From the NCBI GenBank assembly GCA_015478675.1, contig JADMIH010000025.1:1-31690 (forward strand): a stretch of 31,690 nucleotides of DNA, written 5' to 3'. Positions 1 to 7,924 of this stretch are shown one piece after another. The position numbers were made by a program, and so were the translations under genes. The stretch comes from Chloroflexota bacterium (GTDB taxonomy: Bacteria; Chloroflexota; Chloroflexia; QHBQ01; JADMIH01). The notes beneath the pieces were generated by a model. That model saw only the letters and a program-made list of their open reading frames with translations, was not told the origin of the DNA and did no database searches. How positions within the stretch are numbered: the first letter of the stretch is position 1; every line of letters starts with the position of its first letter.

Positions 1-279
1 ATTCTATAACTGATCTGCTACCCTGTCTATGGGAGATGAGTACTATTGTATGCTAAGCCTCCCATCTAGGTCGCTTGTGTGTTACTCTACCCCGATTCTG
101 AACAGCTGCCGCGTGGTGGATATTTGACCACGGCTCATTCATTATGTATATAATGCAACTGACAACCCGAAGCGGCTTCCGGGGCGTTATTGCCTACTCG
201 CCACCTGTATCAGTCGAGGTTGGCAGGGTAGAATTGCCAATTGTCAGGATAAACGTTCATTGTTCGCTAACCACGCAAG
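1..279. other. Upstream region without recognisable gene
   Basis: I see no convincing coding sequence in this stretch. A 61-codon reading frame from 144 to 329 has no recognisable content and overlaps the start of the next gene. The region probably holds the promoter of the membrane protein gene at 280, but I could not identify a clear -35/-10 pair. Confidence 0.5.
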
Positions 280-2349
280 ATGGGTCCATTAGAGACAGAA
301 GAGTTCGACGCAAGCGATTATCCCCCTGAGTACGTAGCTGTGGGGGTGGAAGACACCATGCCCGCCATCCTCGAAAGGGTGGAAGAGGCCCTTGCGCGCT
401 CGCCGAACGTGGTGCTGATCATACCCAGAGGCACTTTTGTCTTTCACACCACACATGACCTGCTGGCCCTCGGCAAGCTCCAATGGAAGCGCGAGGTGCG
501 CGTCTCTATCGCTTCGCCCGATCCTACTATCGCGGGTCTGGCGCGGGTGCTTGGCTTCCATATCCCTGACCCCCTGCCCGACCACCCCGCGCTCGCGGGC
601 GACCCTTCCCTTGGCAGCACCTCTCTTGATGGCGATGTCGAGAAGCCCACAGCTCCACTCTCGATAGGGAACGCGGGCATCACGCCTGAGTGGGTCCTCT
701 CGCCTGCGGTGCCTGCGTATACTTCCAGCAGCCTCAGCTCCACATGGCTCAACCAACCTGCTGATGGCGCTCACAACGCTGAACGCGGCTCCCGCAATTC
801 AGATCTGTATGATGCGGCTTCCCATTTTCCCGCTCCCGCTGCTGCGAGACCCGGTATGCCGCCGCCGCGCACACGCCCACGCCAGACGGGCCAGCTTGTG
901 CCTGCTATGCTTACTGACACGTCGCTGCCCGATCTCAATGTAGCAGCGCCCGGCGCTTCGGTTACACAGTCCGGGCGGATCAAGGCCCGGCGGGTAATCC
1001 TGGCGGGCGAAGCCTACCAGAACGTGCGAAACGTCAAGTATGGTGGTTTGAGCAGGCCGGTGCGCTGGGGCAAGGTGCTTGCGGGGGTGGCTATTCTGCT
1101 GTTGCTATCGCTGGCGGCGGGCTCTGCGTATGCTTATGTCTACCTGCCTGAAGCCACCGTGTCGGTTACAGCCCGCAGCGAGACGATACCGCCTCTTCCA
1201 GTGCAAATCTCGATAGTGACCTCAGCCTCTGCTCCTACTGCTACTTCTACAGGCAAAGAGGGGGGTGACACCACACCTGGCAACACGATCAGCGCTCCAT
1301 CCTTGATCGCCAGCCTGGTGAAAACGCCTGTGGTAGAAGAAGGCACACGGCCTGCGAGCGGCACGCGACAGGTGCCCCAGGGCACGGCCCAGGGAACTAT
1401 GCGCTTCACCAACAAGACAAGCAGCGATGTTTATGTGCCTGCGGGCGTCACCTTTAAAGCGCCAAATGGCGTTACAGCGCAAATCACTCAGGGTGGTACT
1501 GTACGTGCCACAAATTTCGTGCAGCAATCGTTTGGCACACTCGACTTGCCTGTTGCCGCCACCGTCGAAGGCCCAGATGGTAATATACCCGCCGGGCAGC
1601 TTTCCGGCGTCTACAAGGGCGTGCTCACCTACCTCAACTCGGCGATGCAGGGCGGCTCAATGAAGACTGTAAAGGTAGTCACCCAGGGAGATATAGACGG
1701 GCTGGTAGGCGAGCTGCGCTCGAAGGCAGAGGCGGCCCAGGCTGCCGCCCTTCTTAGCATGGTGCCTTCCGGCTCCGGCCAGCAGATTATTACCAGCACA
1801 ATGGCGCTCACCAACACGATTTTTCAGGCTGACCACAAGGGCGGTGATGACGGTGAGACGGTACGAGTAGTGCTGACAGGCACGGCGCAGGTCTACACAT
1901 ACAAGGAAAGCGACCTGGCAGACTCACTAAGGCAGACGGTGAGCGATTGGATACCTTCTAATAAGCCCGCAAACGCCGGGCCGACCCTCGATGTGAATAG
2001 CATACGCTACACTCCTCTGGCCCTTCAGGCATCAGGCGATGGGCGTGTAGTTTATACAACCGACGTGACGGCGCGAATCCTTTATAGCGTAACGCCCGGA
2101 TTGCAGACCGAGATACGGCAACTGGTGAGAGGCAAGGACGTAAAGCAGGCAACTACTCTGATAACCGAGCAGTATCACGAGTATATCAACCCGCCCTCCG
2201 TGCAGGCGAGGGTGCTCTGGTTCAATATAGACAAGCTCCCCAGCGACCCGGCGCGCATAAATATCGAGCCAAACAACCCCGGTGACTATGCCCCCGTGCA
2301 GACGCCCGACCAGCAAATCACCCCCGACCCCAGGAGCACTCAGCGCTAG
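280..2349 (+). CDS. Single-pass membrane protein with baseplate J-like C-terminal region
   Basis: A 689-residue protein. Residues about 15-100 have the alternating strand/helix look of an N-terminal domain seen in Chloroflexota and Actinobacteria proteins of this type (motif VVLIIPRG near residue 45). A low-complexity Pro/Ser/Ala linker of roughly 150 residues follows, then one transmembrane helix at about 266-289 (hydrophobic run VLAGVAILLLLSLAAG). The C-terminal 400 residues, predicted outside the cell, contain the 'G.M.F.N....V.VPAGV.F..PNG' pattern of baseplate J/gp47-like domains, here fused to a membrane anchor rather than in a phage tail operon. The start is the ATG at 280; no good ribosome binding site precedes it. 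No phage genes surround it. Its function is unknown; cell-surface anchoring or envelope organisation is inference. Family recognition is by pattern only. Confidence 0.7.
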   Translation: MGPLETEEFDASDYPPEYVAVGVEDTMPAILERVEEALARSPNVVLIIPRGTFVFHTTHDLLALGKLQWKREVRVSIASPDPTIAGLARVLGFHIPDPLPDHPALAGDPSLGSTSLDGDVEKPTAPLSIGNAGITPEWVLSPAVPAYTSSSLSSTWLNQPADGAHNAERGSRNSDLYDAASHFPAPAAARPGMPPPRTRPRQTGQLVPAMLTDTSLPDLNVAAPGASVTQSGRIKARRVILAGEAYQNVRNVKYGGLSRPVRWGKVLAGVAILLLLSLAAGSAYAYVYLPEATVSVTARSETIPPLPVQISIVTSASAPTATSTGKEGGDTTPGNTISAPSLIASLVKTPVVEEGTRPASGTRQVPQGTAQGTMRFTNKTSSDVYVPAGVTFKAPNGVTAQITQGGTVRATNFVQQSFGTLDLPVAATVEGPDGNIPAGQLSGVYKGVLTYLNSAMQGGSMKTVKVVTQGDIDGLVGELRSKAEAAQAAALLSMVPSGSGQQIITSTMALTNTIFQADHKGGDDGETVRVVLTGTAQVYTYKESDLADSLRQTVSDWIPSNKPANAGPTLDVNSIRYTPLALQASGDGRVVYTTDVTARILYSVTPGLQTEIRQLVRGKDVKQATTLITEQYHEYINPPSVQARVLWFNIDKLPSDPARINIEPNNPGDYAPVQTPDQQITPDPRSTQR

Positions 2350-2730
2350 TATATGATGTACTTGCTAAACGCTTCTATTTGCATAGACGTACAGGATGCG
2401 CAGTTTAGCATATGTAGGAGCAGCATAGTTGGTTCTCCCGTGTAGGAATAATGAAACAGTTGTCAATCAGGTTCAGCCAACAATTCATCTGCTTAACAAT
2501 ATGGATGTTTTGCATCCCGAAATATTGTTGCAACACGATATACAGCCTGCTGATTACAAAGGTAGTCTGGTCTATCGCTCTGCAATTGAAAGCATACGTG
2601 GTAGTTTCATCGCCTCGTCTACAGTTGGTCGTGAGGCCCTCGTTAGGTCTGTGCTGGAGGAGTTGAAACAGCGTGCCTGGATAGCTGATATGATCCTGAG
2701 CCGCCGGTACATACACTAGATTCGTTGAAA
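2350..2730. other. AT-rich region between membrane protein and methyltransferase island
   Basis: This 381-base stretch contains only the doubtful ORF at 2501-2719. An inverted repeat, TGCTAAAC at 2363-2370 and GTTTAGCA at 2403-2410, encloses 32 bases and could form a weak hairpin after the upstream gene. There is no T-run after it, so I do not call a terminator. A candidate ribosome binding site (AGGA at 2444-2447) sits before an ATG at 2451 in a frame whose translation does not look like a natural protein. Confidence 0.35.
2501..2719 (+). pseudogene. Small ORF, possibly the 5' piece of a disrupted R-M-associated gene
   Basis: The frame is open from a TTG at 2429, but the first ATG is at 2501, giving 72 residues. 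No clear ribosome binding site is visible. The translation is plausible as protein (residues 13-65 predict helices, with the stretch ALVRSVLEELKQRAW). I do not recognise the family. It lies just before another small ORF in a different frame that is coupled to a methyltransferase. If the frame is switched near 2680-2700, the two read as one polypeptide of about 135-140 residues, so this may be half of a frameshifted gene. It could equally be a non-coding frame. Composition is AT-rich like the methyltransferase that follows. Confidence 0.3.
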
Positions 2731-2913
2731 ATGCCGCGCCTGATCTTGGAGCTCTTTGGAGTGCCGCCCACAGAGGCAAGTAAACATCTTTGGGAAGTGC
2801 ATGTAAGACTAAGCACCTTAGCTGACGGGCGTCTCAGGCGCGATATGGAAGTTTGGCATCAAGGAGAATTGATTCGTCAGAGCAGGTCACGCCTGTGGAG
2901 GTCAGAGGGATGA
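2731..2913 (+). CDS. Small hypothetical protein translationally coupled to DNA methyltransferase
   Basis: A 60-residue ORF starting at the ATG at 2731 (an in-frame TTG at 2725 is an alternative). Its TGA stop at 2911-2913 overlaps the ATG of the downstream methyltransferase at 2910-2912, the classic ATGA coupling arrangement. That overlap is the main reason to believe it is translated. The product is basic, with a Arg-rich C-terminus (LIRQSRSRLWRSEG). I see no known domain. It may be the C-terminal part of a broken gene whose N-terminal part is the preceding ORF, or a small partner of the modification enzyme. Confidence 0.4.
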   Translation: MPRLILELFGVPPTEASKHLWEVHVRLSTLADGRLRRDMEVWHQGELIRQSRSRLWRSEG

Positions 2914-4088
2914 GTACTCTACATGGAAGAGTAAAGGAAGCAAGACAATTATACTTATTTGATGCAGATATGGCCGAGATAGCTCATCTTGATGCACGCT
3001 TGTGGCATGGATCGTTCAATGCCAGGGAAAGCACACTACAGCAACTCTCCCCTTATGTCGGTAAAATGAAGTCAGGTATGGCAAAAGTGCTTATTAACTT
3101 ATATTCAGCACCGGGGGATATAGTGCTGGACCCTTTTTCGGGTTCCGGGGTTGTACCCTTGGAGGCTGCGTTGTTAGGGCGCTCTGTTTGGGCCAACGAC
3201 CTGAGTCCCTATGCTTATGTGCTAACGCGAGGAAAACTACAAACACCCGGTAGTGAAATCCTTGCTCTTCAGCGCGCAACAGCCTTGATTGATGCTGTAG
3301 AAGAGGATGCTCTTTCCGTAGATCTTAGCACAGTCCCTGAATGGGTGCTAAACTTCTTCCACCCGGATACGTTACGGCAGATCTTAAGCGCATTCCGTAT
3401 ACTCAAGGAACAACAAGATTACTTTCTTACAGCTTGCTTATTGGGTATTCTTCACCACGTTCGCCCGGGTTTCCTTTCATATCCTGCGAGTCATCTGGTT
3501 CCTTATCTTCGCAAAAGCAAATATCCTCCTGAGCAGTTCCCCGATATGTATACTTTTCGGGGTTTACGCCCTAGGCTATTGGGGAAAGTCAAGCGCGCAT
3601 ATCGCAGGCACTTCCTACCTGCAAATTGGGAGCATCGAAGCTATGAGGTGCTGAAAACAAATGCTATGTGCTTGCCGATTCTTGATGAAGCTGTAGATGC
3701 GATTATCTCAAGTCCGCCCTATTTTGGTGCATTGGACTACGCTCGTGATAATAGACTGAGACTATGGTTTTTAGGATGCGAAGAGTGGAAGGAATTAGAT
3801 AAGGCGTTGACAGCAAATAGTAAAGTATACCTGCCGCAGATGGCTTCTTGTCTGAAAGAGATGCATAGACTCCTTAAGCCCAAGGCGTGCTGCGTACTCG
3901 TGCTTGGCGACGTGGAAAAATCCGGGCAAACACATCACACAGCTGAGATACTGGCTAACTTGGCTATAGAAGTAGGCGGGTTCACGACTGAAACGATCTA
4001 CGACGATTTGATACCTGATGAGCGTCGCTCACGGCGGCAGACGCAAACGACTAAATTTGAGCGGATTTTGGTTATGAGGAAGGTGTAA
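2910..4088 (+). CDS. SAM-dependent DNA methyltransferase (SPPY type, motif I first)
   Basis: A 392-residue methyltransferase, probably amino-methylating (N4-cytosine or N6-adenine). The SAM-binding motif I DPFSGSG is at residues 74-80 and the catalytic motif IV SPPY at 268-271, so the order is I, then a long middle segment, then IV, unlike the two other methyltransferases in this window. I chose the ATG at 2910 because GGAGGT lies just upstream at 2896-2901 and the start overlaps the previous stop; the frame is open further upstream to 2853. The gene is AT-rich compared with its neighbours (sampled lines 42-52% GC), a sign of horizontal acquisition. It is followed after 15 bases by a second methyltransferase of the other motif order, so the two may protect the two strands of an asymmetric site or belong to different systems. 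No intact endonuclease is adjacent. Confidence 0.8.
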   Translation: MSTLHGRVKEARQLYLFDADMAEIAHLDARLWHGSFNARESTLQQLSPYVGKMKSGMAKVLINLYSAPGDIVLDPFSGSGVVPLEAALLGRSVWANDLSPYAYVLTRGKLQTPGSEILALQRATALIDAVEEDALSVDLSTVPEWVLNFFHPDTLRQILSAFRILKEQQDYFLTACLLGILHHVRPGFLSYPASHLVPYLRKSKYPPEQFPDMYTFRGLRPRLLGKVKRAYRRHFLPANWEHRSYEVLKTNAMCLPILDEAVDAIISSPPYFGALDYARDNRLRLWFLGCEEWKELDKALTANSKVYLPQMASCLKEMHRLLKPKACCVLVLGDVEKSGQTHHTAEILANLAIEVGGFTTETIYDDLIPDERRSRRQTQTTKFERILVMRKV

Positions 4089-4103
4089 GTTGCCAGACCA
4101 ACT

Positions 4104-4979
4104 ATGCTGAACAACATTTACATGGGAGACAACCTTTCCATCCTGAGCGGGCTAGAGTCCGGCCTGGTAAACCTCATTTATATTGACCCGCCATTCAATA
4201 CGGGCAAAATACAAAAACAGACACGTCTCCAAACCTCACGCTCGGATACGGGGGACCGCACAGGTTTTGGGGGCCGCCGCTATCAGACTGTGCAGCTTGC
4301 TTCCCGCCAGTATGCCGACGCATTTGACGATTACCTCTGCTTCCTTGAGCCGCGCCTGCGCGAAGCATACAGGGTTCTGGCTCCGCACGGCACCCTCTAC
4401 TTCCATATAGATTACAGGGAAGTCCATTACTGCAAGGTTCTGCTCGATGCCATCTTCGGTAGGGAGTGCTTTCTCAATGAAGTGATCTGGGCTTACGACT
4501 ATGGGGCGCGTACTCGCAAGAAATGGCCGCCCAAGCACGACAACATACTGCTTTACGCCAAAGACCCGAGCAACTACACTTTCAACGCCGAGGCCGTTGA
4601 GCGCATACCGTATATGGCTCCCGGCCTGGTTGGTCCTGAGAAGGCCGCTCGCGGTAAACTGCCCACCGACACATGGTTCGTCACCATAGTGCCCACCAAT
4701 AGCAAGGAGCGCACAGGCTATCCTACGCAGAAGCCTATCGGCATCATGAAGCGGATAATCGCCGCCTCATCTAACCCCGGCAACCTGGTGCTTGATTTTT
4801 TCGCGGGCAGCGGCACAACGGGCGCCGCCTGCCTCTTGCTCGACAGACGCTTCATACTGGCTGACAACAACCCTCAAGCTCTACAGGTTATGGCACAGCG
4901 CTTTGCGGGTGCCGGAGAGATAGCGTGGCATGGCTTTGACCCTGCCGGAGATGGTATCGATGAGCGCAACAAAAGCTGA
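4104..4979 (+). CDS. Beta-class N6-adenine/N4-cytosine DNA methyltransferase (DPPF)
   Basis: A 291-residue methyltransferase of the N6_N4_Mtase family. Catalytic motif IV DPPF is at residues 28-31, a motif X-like YPTQKP is at 206-211, and SAM-binding motif I DFFAGSG is at 231-237. The order IV to I is that of the beta class; DPPF favours adenine N6 as target. The middle region (about 60-190) would carry target recognition. It starts at the ATG at 4104, 15 bases after the previous methyltransferase, with only a distant AGG at 4081. Its base composition is closer to the chromosomal average than the preceding gene, which suggests the two did not necessarily arrive together. The downstream neighbour is ruvX, a housekeeping gene, so the island ends here. 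Target sequence cannot be predicted from the reading alone. Confidence 0.85.
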   Translation: MLNNIYMGDNLSILSGLESGLVNLIYIDPPFNTGKIQKQTRLQTSRSDTGDRTGFGGRRYQTVQLASRQYADAFDDYLCFLEPRLREAYRVLAPHGTLYFHIDYREVHYCKVLLDAIFGRECFLNEVIWAYDYGARTRKKWPPKHDNILLYAKDPSNYTFNAEAVERIPYMAPGLVGPEKAARGKLPTDTWFVTIVPTNSKERTGYPTQKPIGIMKRIIAASSNPGNLVLDFFAGSGTTGAACLLLDRRFILADNNPQALQVMAQRFAGAGEIAWHGFDPAGDGIDERNKS

Positions 4980-5015
4980 TAGCCGATTCGTAGCTGGGCT
5001 AGCCAGGCTTTAGCC

Positions 5016-5477
5016 ATGAGAACACTTGGCCTCGACCTGGGCAAGCGGCGCATCGGTGTGGCGGTAAGCGACCCGCTGGGTCTGGTAGCGCGGCCTGTAG
5101 AAACTGTACAGGCAGTCTCTCTCAATATAGACGTGGAAAAGATAACCTCAATTGCCCGCGAGATGGAGGCCGAGCTAATAGTGATAGGCGACCCTATTCA
5201 CATGAGCGGTGACGCGGGCATAATGTCAGGGCGCGTGCGCAAATTTGGGGATATGCTCACTCGTCTTTCGGGCTTGCCAGTGGAGTATTGCGATGAGCGC
5301 CTTACAACAGTCGAAGCTCAACGCATACTCCACGACGCCGGCCTGCCACCGAAAAAGGTGCGCCAGCAAATAGACGCCGTTGCCGCCGCGGTAATTCTAC
5401 AAAGTTATCTTAATACCATCCACCCGCCCCGCCTGCCCCGCTCGCCAGCCGATCCGCTGGAAGATAGATACTGGTAA
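5016..5477 (+). CDS. ruvX: RuvX/YqgF family Holliday junction resolvase-like protein
   Basis: A 153-residue protein of the YqgF/RuvX family, an RNase H-like fold nuclease linked to Holliday junction resolution and pre-16S rRNA 5' end processing. The N-terminal signature LGLDLGKRRIGVAVSD gives the first catalytic Asp at residue 7. Further family motifs are VIGDP near residue 57, the YCDERLTT segment near 91, and IDAVAAAVILQSYL near 122, which carries the final acidic residue. Length is typical. It starts at the ATG at 5016; no clear ribosome binding site. It stands alone between the methyltransferase island and a terminator, so it is either transcribed from the upstream operon or from its own weak promoter. 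Confidence 0.93.
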   Translation: MRTLGLDLGKRRIGVAVSDPLGLVARPVETVQAVSLNIDVEKITSIAREMEAELIVIGDPIHMSGDAGIMSGRVRKFGDMLTRLSGLPVEYCDERLTTVEAQRILHDAGLPPKKVRQQIDAVAAAVILQSYLNTIHPPRLPRSPADPLEDRYW

Positions 5478-5521
5478 CATTGTGGGAATGGAGGCACACA
5501 GTCAGACTAAAGCAACATCCA

Positions 5522-5552
5522 GCCACTCCCCACACGCGGGGAGTGGCCTTTT
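5522..5552 (+). terminator. Rho-independent terminator after ruvX
   Basis: A perfect 10-bp GC-rich stem, GCCACTCCCC at 5522-5531 and GGGGAGTGGC at 5538-5547, closes a 6-base loop and is followed directly by CTTTTC. It lies 45 bases after the ruvX stop and is the clearest intrinsic terminator in the window. Confidence 0.85.
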
Positions 5553-5567
5553 CTTCTCGAAAAGAAG

Positions 5568-5603
5568 CCAGTAACTCCCCGTAACGAAGTTACTGGTCTT
5601 TAT
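5568..5603. terminator. Second hairpin of the convergent terminator zone
   Basis: CCAGTAACT at 5568-5576 pairs with AGTTACTGG at 5588-5596 over an 11-base loop and is followed by TCTTTATT. It sits between ruvX (plus) and the minus-strand Gln-rich gene ending at 5644, so it may act in either direction. A smaller pairing (CTTTTC with GAAAAG) lies between this hairpin and the previous one. Confidence 0.5.
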
Positions 5604-5643
5604 TATCTTCTTTCCCTTCTCACAAAAAGGACTGAGAGCTTGC

Positions 5644-6123
5644 CTAGCGGGGACCCATCTTGCTGATGCCGTAGGCTAGAGCGCCCGCTGCCGCGAGACC
5701 TACCAGTGGGTTGCTCAGCGTTCCACCCGGCTGGAAGAGCTTCTTGAGTGCGTCGGGCTGCTGCTGCTGCGCGTAGGTATGCATACGGGCTACATCTTGC
5801 GGACTCATCTGCTGAGGATTGGTGGTCTGTACACCTGCGTCCTGCGGATTAAGCCCATGCTGCTGGAACATATTGAGAAAGCTGTTGCCCACAGCAGGCA
5901 GCTGCTGAGGCGGCACTTGCTGGTAACCGTAGTTGGTAGCCTCCTGCACTTGCTGCGGGCTAGCTTGCTGCGCCCACTGGCTGTAAGCCTGGCCAACCTG
6001 GTCGTGCGGCACCTGAGCGGTGTTGCCTGACTGGTAGTTCTGTATCCATTGCCCTAGCTGGGGCGGTGCGCCAGCAGGCGCATTGCCGCCTGTAAATTGC
6101 CTGATGATGTTTCCAAAGTCCAT
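5644..6123 (-). CDS. Gln/Pro-rich hypothetical protein with C-terminal hydrophobic segment
   Basis: A 159-residue protein rich in Gln, Pro, Asn and Ala. The region about 55-125 is built of repeated helical units with QxVPP/QxLP-type turns (for example QVPPQQLPAVGNSFLNMF). Residues about 136-153 (NPLVGLAAAGALAYGISK) form a short hydrophobic segment that could be a membrane-associating helix. The start is well supported: on the minus strand AAGGAG (6133-6138) precedes the ATG by 9 bases. There is no signal peptide. It is monocistronic and converges on ruvX through a terminator zone. I do not recognise a functional family with confidence; its style resembles the small YidB/DUF937-like proteins, but that is a weak resemblance. 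Confidence 0.75.
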   Translation of the reverse strand: MDFGNIIRQFTGGNAPAGAPPQLGQWIQNYQSGNTAQVPHDQVGQAYSQWAQQASPQQVQEATNYGYQQVPPQQLPAVGNSFLNMFQQHGLNPQDAGVQTTNPQQMSPQDVARMHTYAQQQQPDALKKLFQPGGTLSNPLVGLAAAGALAYGISKMGPR

Positions 6124-6270
6124 CTCTTATATCTCCTTTCGTCGTGGCCTGCGCCTCAGGCGATATCTTCTGCGCGCCCTAAGCACATTGCTGGAGTACT
6201 CTGAAGCAATACTTGTGCCATATGATCACCTCTTCTATTCCAATAAGCGATACCTAACTTGTGCGCTATC

Positions 6271-6279
6271 TGATATACT
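6271..6279 (+). promoter_or_regulatory. Extended -10 promoter element (TGATATACT) for the sensor kinase
   Basis: TGATATACT is an extended -10 (TGn followed by TATACT), identical to the element just before the ECF sigma gene at 22285. No good -35 is seen 17 bases upstream, which is tolerated with an extended -10. Transcription from about 6286 would give a leader of about 205 bases before the kinase start. Confidence 0.45.
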
Positions 6280-6405
6280 GCCTGAGATATCTTACCACGA
6301 CGGCAACGGCAAAAAGGCTCGGCTTTCCCAGTTACAGCATGACTTCTTATGTGGGTTTGGGCCTCTGGGCGCTTACAAAGGTCCTCTGATACGCCTTTTC
6401 AAGCA

Positions 6406-6434
6406 TAAGGCAGCAACTTGCGTATGCTGCCTTA
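6406..6434 (+). repeat. Perfect 10-bp hairpin in the kinase leader
   Basis: TAAGGCAGCA (6406-6415) and TGCTGCCTTA (6425-6434) pair perfectly across a 9-base loop. There is no T-run after it, so it is not a standard terminator. It lies about 57 bases before the kinase start, where it could act as an attenuator, protein site or mRNA stabiliser. Confidence 0.5.
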
Positions 6435-6491
6435 CCTGGCGGTCTCACTTCATAACCATTAGCAGTTCAGACCTGGAGGGTGAGTAAGGTA

Positions 6492-7799
6492 ATGACCTTT
6501 GCTAACAACTCAGCGCAAGATGAAGAGCCTTTGGAGTGGCGGCCTGGAGCTCCGCCTGAATCCCTCTCCACAGACAAAGCTCTGTTGCACCGCCAACCCG
6601 CCCGTAGCGAGCAGCTTAACCTCCTCCTCATCTCCAAGCGAGAAGATACCGTCTCGCTCCTCACTGGGCTACTACGTGAGAGCCACACGCCACCCTTTGA
6701 TGTAATCCACACGAAAGAAGCTGGGGAGGCAAGCAATGAGCTATCCCAAAAGTGCTTTGACGCAGTAATCCTGGATGCGGCGCACGATGCAGATGCCATT
6801 CATAAGGGGCTTGGCGGCCTTAGCTCTGCGGCTTCGAAAGCGGCGCTGGTGGTCGTTAGCGATATAGAGAGCCTGGGGCTTGCGGTGGCGGCTACCGAAG
6901 CAGGCGCGCAGGATTACATTCTCCGAGGTGAGATAAACGCTACCTCATTGAGGCTTCGCATCCTTTGCGCTATCCAGCGCGAACGGCGCATGGAAGATGC
7001 ACGCACCGGCTCTGCCAACGCCGAAGCTGAGTGCGCCAGGTTGAAACGTCTCATAGAGCAGCTACCTGTGGGTGTAATGCATGTTACAGAGCGACACAAG
7101 CTGGACCAGCAGAAGGATGAGTTTATCGCTCTCGCTTCGCATGAGCTTAGGACACCTGTCACCTCGATCAAAGGCTTTGCTCAACTGGCCCAGCGTACCG
7201 CCGATGCCGCAGGCGATAAGCGGCTGGCACATGCCCTCACCAACATAGAGCAGCAATCCGACAGGTTGGCGCGGCTCGTCAATGAGCTGCTTGATGTGTC
7301 TCGCGTGCAAAATGGCAGCTTGCCATTCCACCCACGGCGCTTTGAGTTATGCGAAGTGGTGGAGAATGTCACCGGCAGCATAGAGCTAATCACGCCGGGT
7401 TTCACATTTAACCTCGATATTACCCCCAGCCACCTCTTTGTTAACGCCGACAGACACCGTATAGAGGAAGTTGTGACTAACCTGCTGGACAACGCTGTCA
7501 AATACTCAAATGGAAGCCATACCGTCAAAATCAGCGCAGCAGCATCGGGCGATGAGGCGTTGGTTGCTGTACACGATGAAGGAATGGGAATACCAGCCGG
7601 TCAGCATGCAATGGTGTTCGAGCGCTTCTACCGTGCAACCAATGCAGGCGCAAATGCGCGCAGTGGCTTCGGTCTCGGCCTGTTCATTGCGCGGGAGATT
7701 ATTAACCGCCACGGTGGCCGCATCTGGTTCGAGTCGAGCGAAGGGAAAGGCAGCACCTTCTATTTCACCGTGCCCCTCGACCACAGCGAGTTACTGTAA
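6492..7799 (+). CDS. Soluble sensor histidine kinase with degenerate N-terminal receiver domain
   Basis: A 435-residue kinase with no membrane segments. Residues about 42-165 form a receiver-like domain; the putative phospho-acceptor Asp is kept (VILDAA), but the usual acidic pair after strand 1 is replaced (LLLISKRED) and the conserved Lys near strand 5 is Arg (DYILRG). A short linker leads to HisKA with the H-box SHELRTP, His at about 217. HATPase_c follows with the N-box NLLDNAVKY, G1 DEGMGIP and G2 GFGLGLF. The ATG at 6492 is chosen because GGAGGG at 6475-6480 precedes it; a GTG at 6480 is the alternative. No response regulator gene is next to it, so it is an orphan. It may be controlled through its receiver-like domain or by partner proteins in the cytoplasm. 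Confidence 0.9.
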   Translation: MTFANNSAQDEEPLEWRPGAPPESLSTDKALLHRQPARSEQLNLLLISKREDTVSLLTGLLRESHTPPFDVIHTKEAGEASNELSQKCFDAVILDAAHDADAIHKGLGGLSSAASKAALVVVSDIESLGLAVAATEAGAQDYILRGEINATSLRLRILCAIQRERRMEDARTGSANAEAECARLKRLIEQLPVGVMHVTERHKLDQQKDEFIALASHELRTPVTSIKGFAQLAQRTADAAGDKRLAHALTNIEQQSDRLARLVNELLDVSRVQNGSLPFHPRRFELCEVVENVTGSIELITPGFTFNLDITPSHLFVNADRHRIEEVVTNLLDNAVKYSNGSHTVKISAAASGDEALVAVHDEGMGIPAGQHAMVFERFYRATNAGANARSGFGLGLFIAREIINRHGGRIWFESSEGKGSTFYFTVPLDHSELL

Positions 7800-7818
7800 G
7801 GGACTGTGCAGTCGCCCT
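7797..7818 (+). terminator. Weak hairpin at the end of the sensor kinase
   Basis: AAGGGACT and AGTCGCCCTT pair with a two-base bulge directly over the stop codon of the kinase. It is followed by GTCTG, not by a T-run, so termination here is doubtful. Confidence 0.3.
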
Positions 7819-7890
7819 TGTCTGTAAGTAGATGAAAGCAAACAAACAGAAAACCCAAACAATCCGTGAGGACCGTCTGGGTTCCTGTTG

Positions 7891-7924
7891 CTTCGATCCT
7901 ACAACCGAAGTTGTAATCTCGAAG
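7891..7924. repeat. Two-tier hairpin between convergent genes
   Basis: An outer stem CTTCGA/TCGAAG (7891-7896, 7919-7924) and an inner stem TACAAC/GTTGTA (7900-7905, 7910-7915) are separated by a symmetric 3-base internal loop and closed by a CGAA tetraloop. It lies in the 262-base gap between the kinase and the GH2 gene, which converge here. It has no T-run on either strand. The rest of the gap holds no gene that I can support. Confidence 0.5.

Larger units (their letters stand above)
6124..6491. other. Divergent intergenic region with promoter and long structured leader
   Basis: This 368-base region separates the minus-strand Gln-rich gene from the plus-strand kinase. It contains an extended -10 element for the kinase direction at 6271-6279 and a 10-bp perfect hairpin at 6406-6434, both listed separately. 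A 134-codon open frame (6083-6487) crosses the region but starts inside the Gln-rich gene and has no recognisable content. Confidence 0.5.

Noticed and set aside
280..2349. Prophage or contractile tail locus suggested by the baseplate J-like region
   Set aside because: No tail, capsid, integrase or lysis genes are nearby and the protein carries its own membrane helix.
6286..6480. A riboswitch in the sensor kinase leader
   Set aside because: Short GGCAA-like pieces are present, but I could not match the leader to the conserved core of c-di-GMP, TPP, cobalamin or other known classes.
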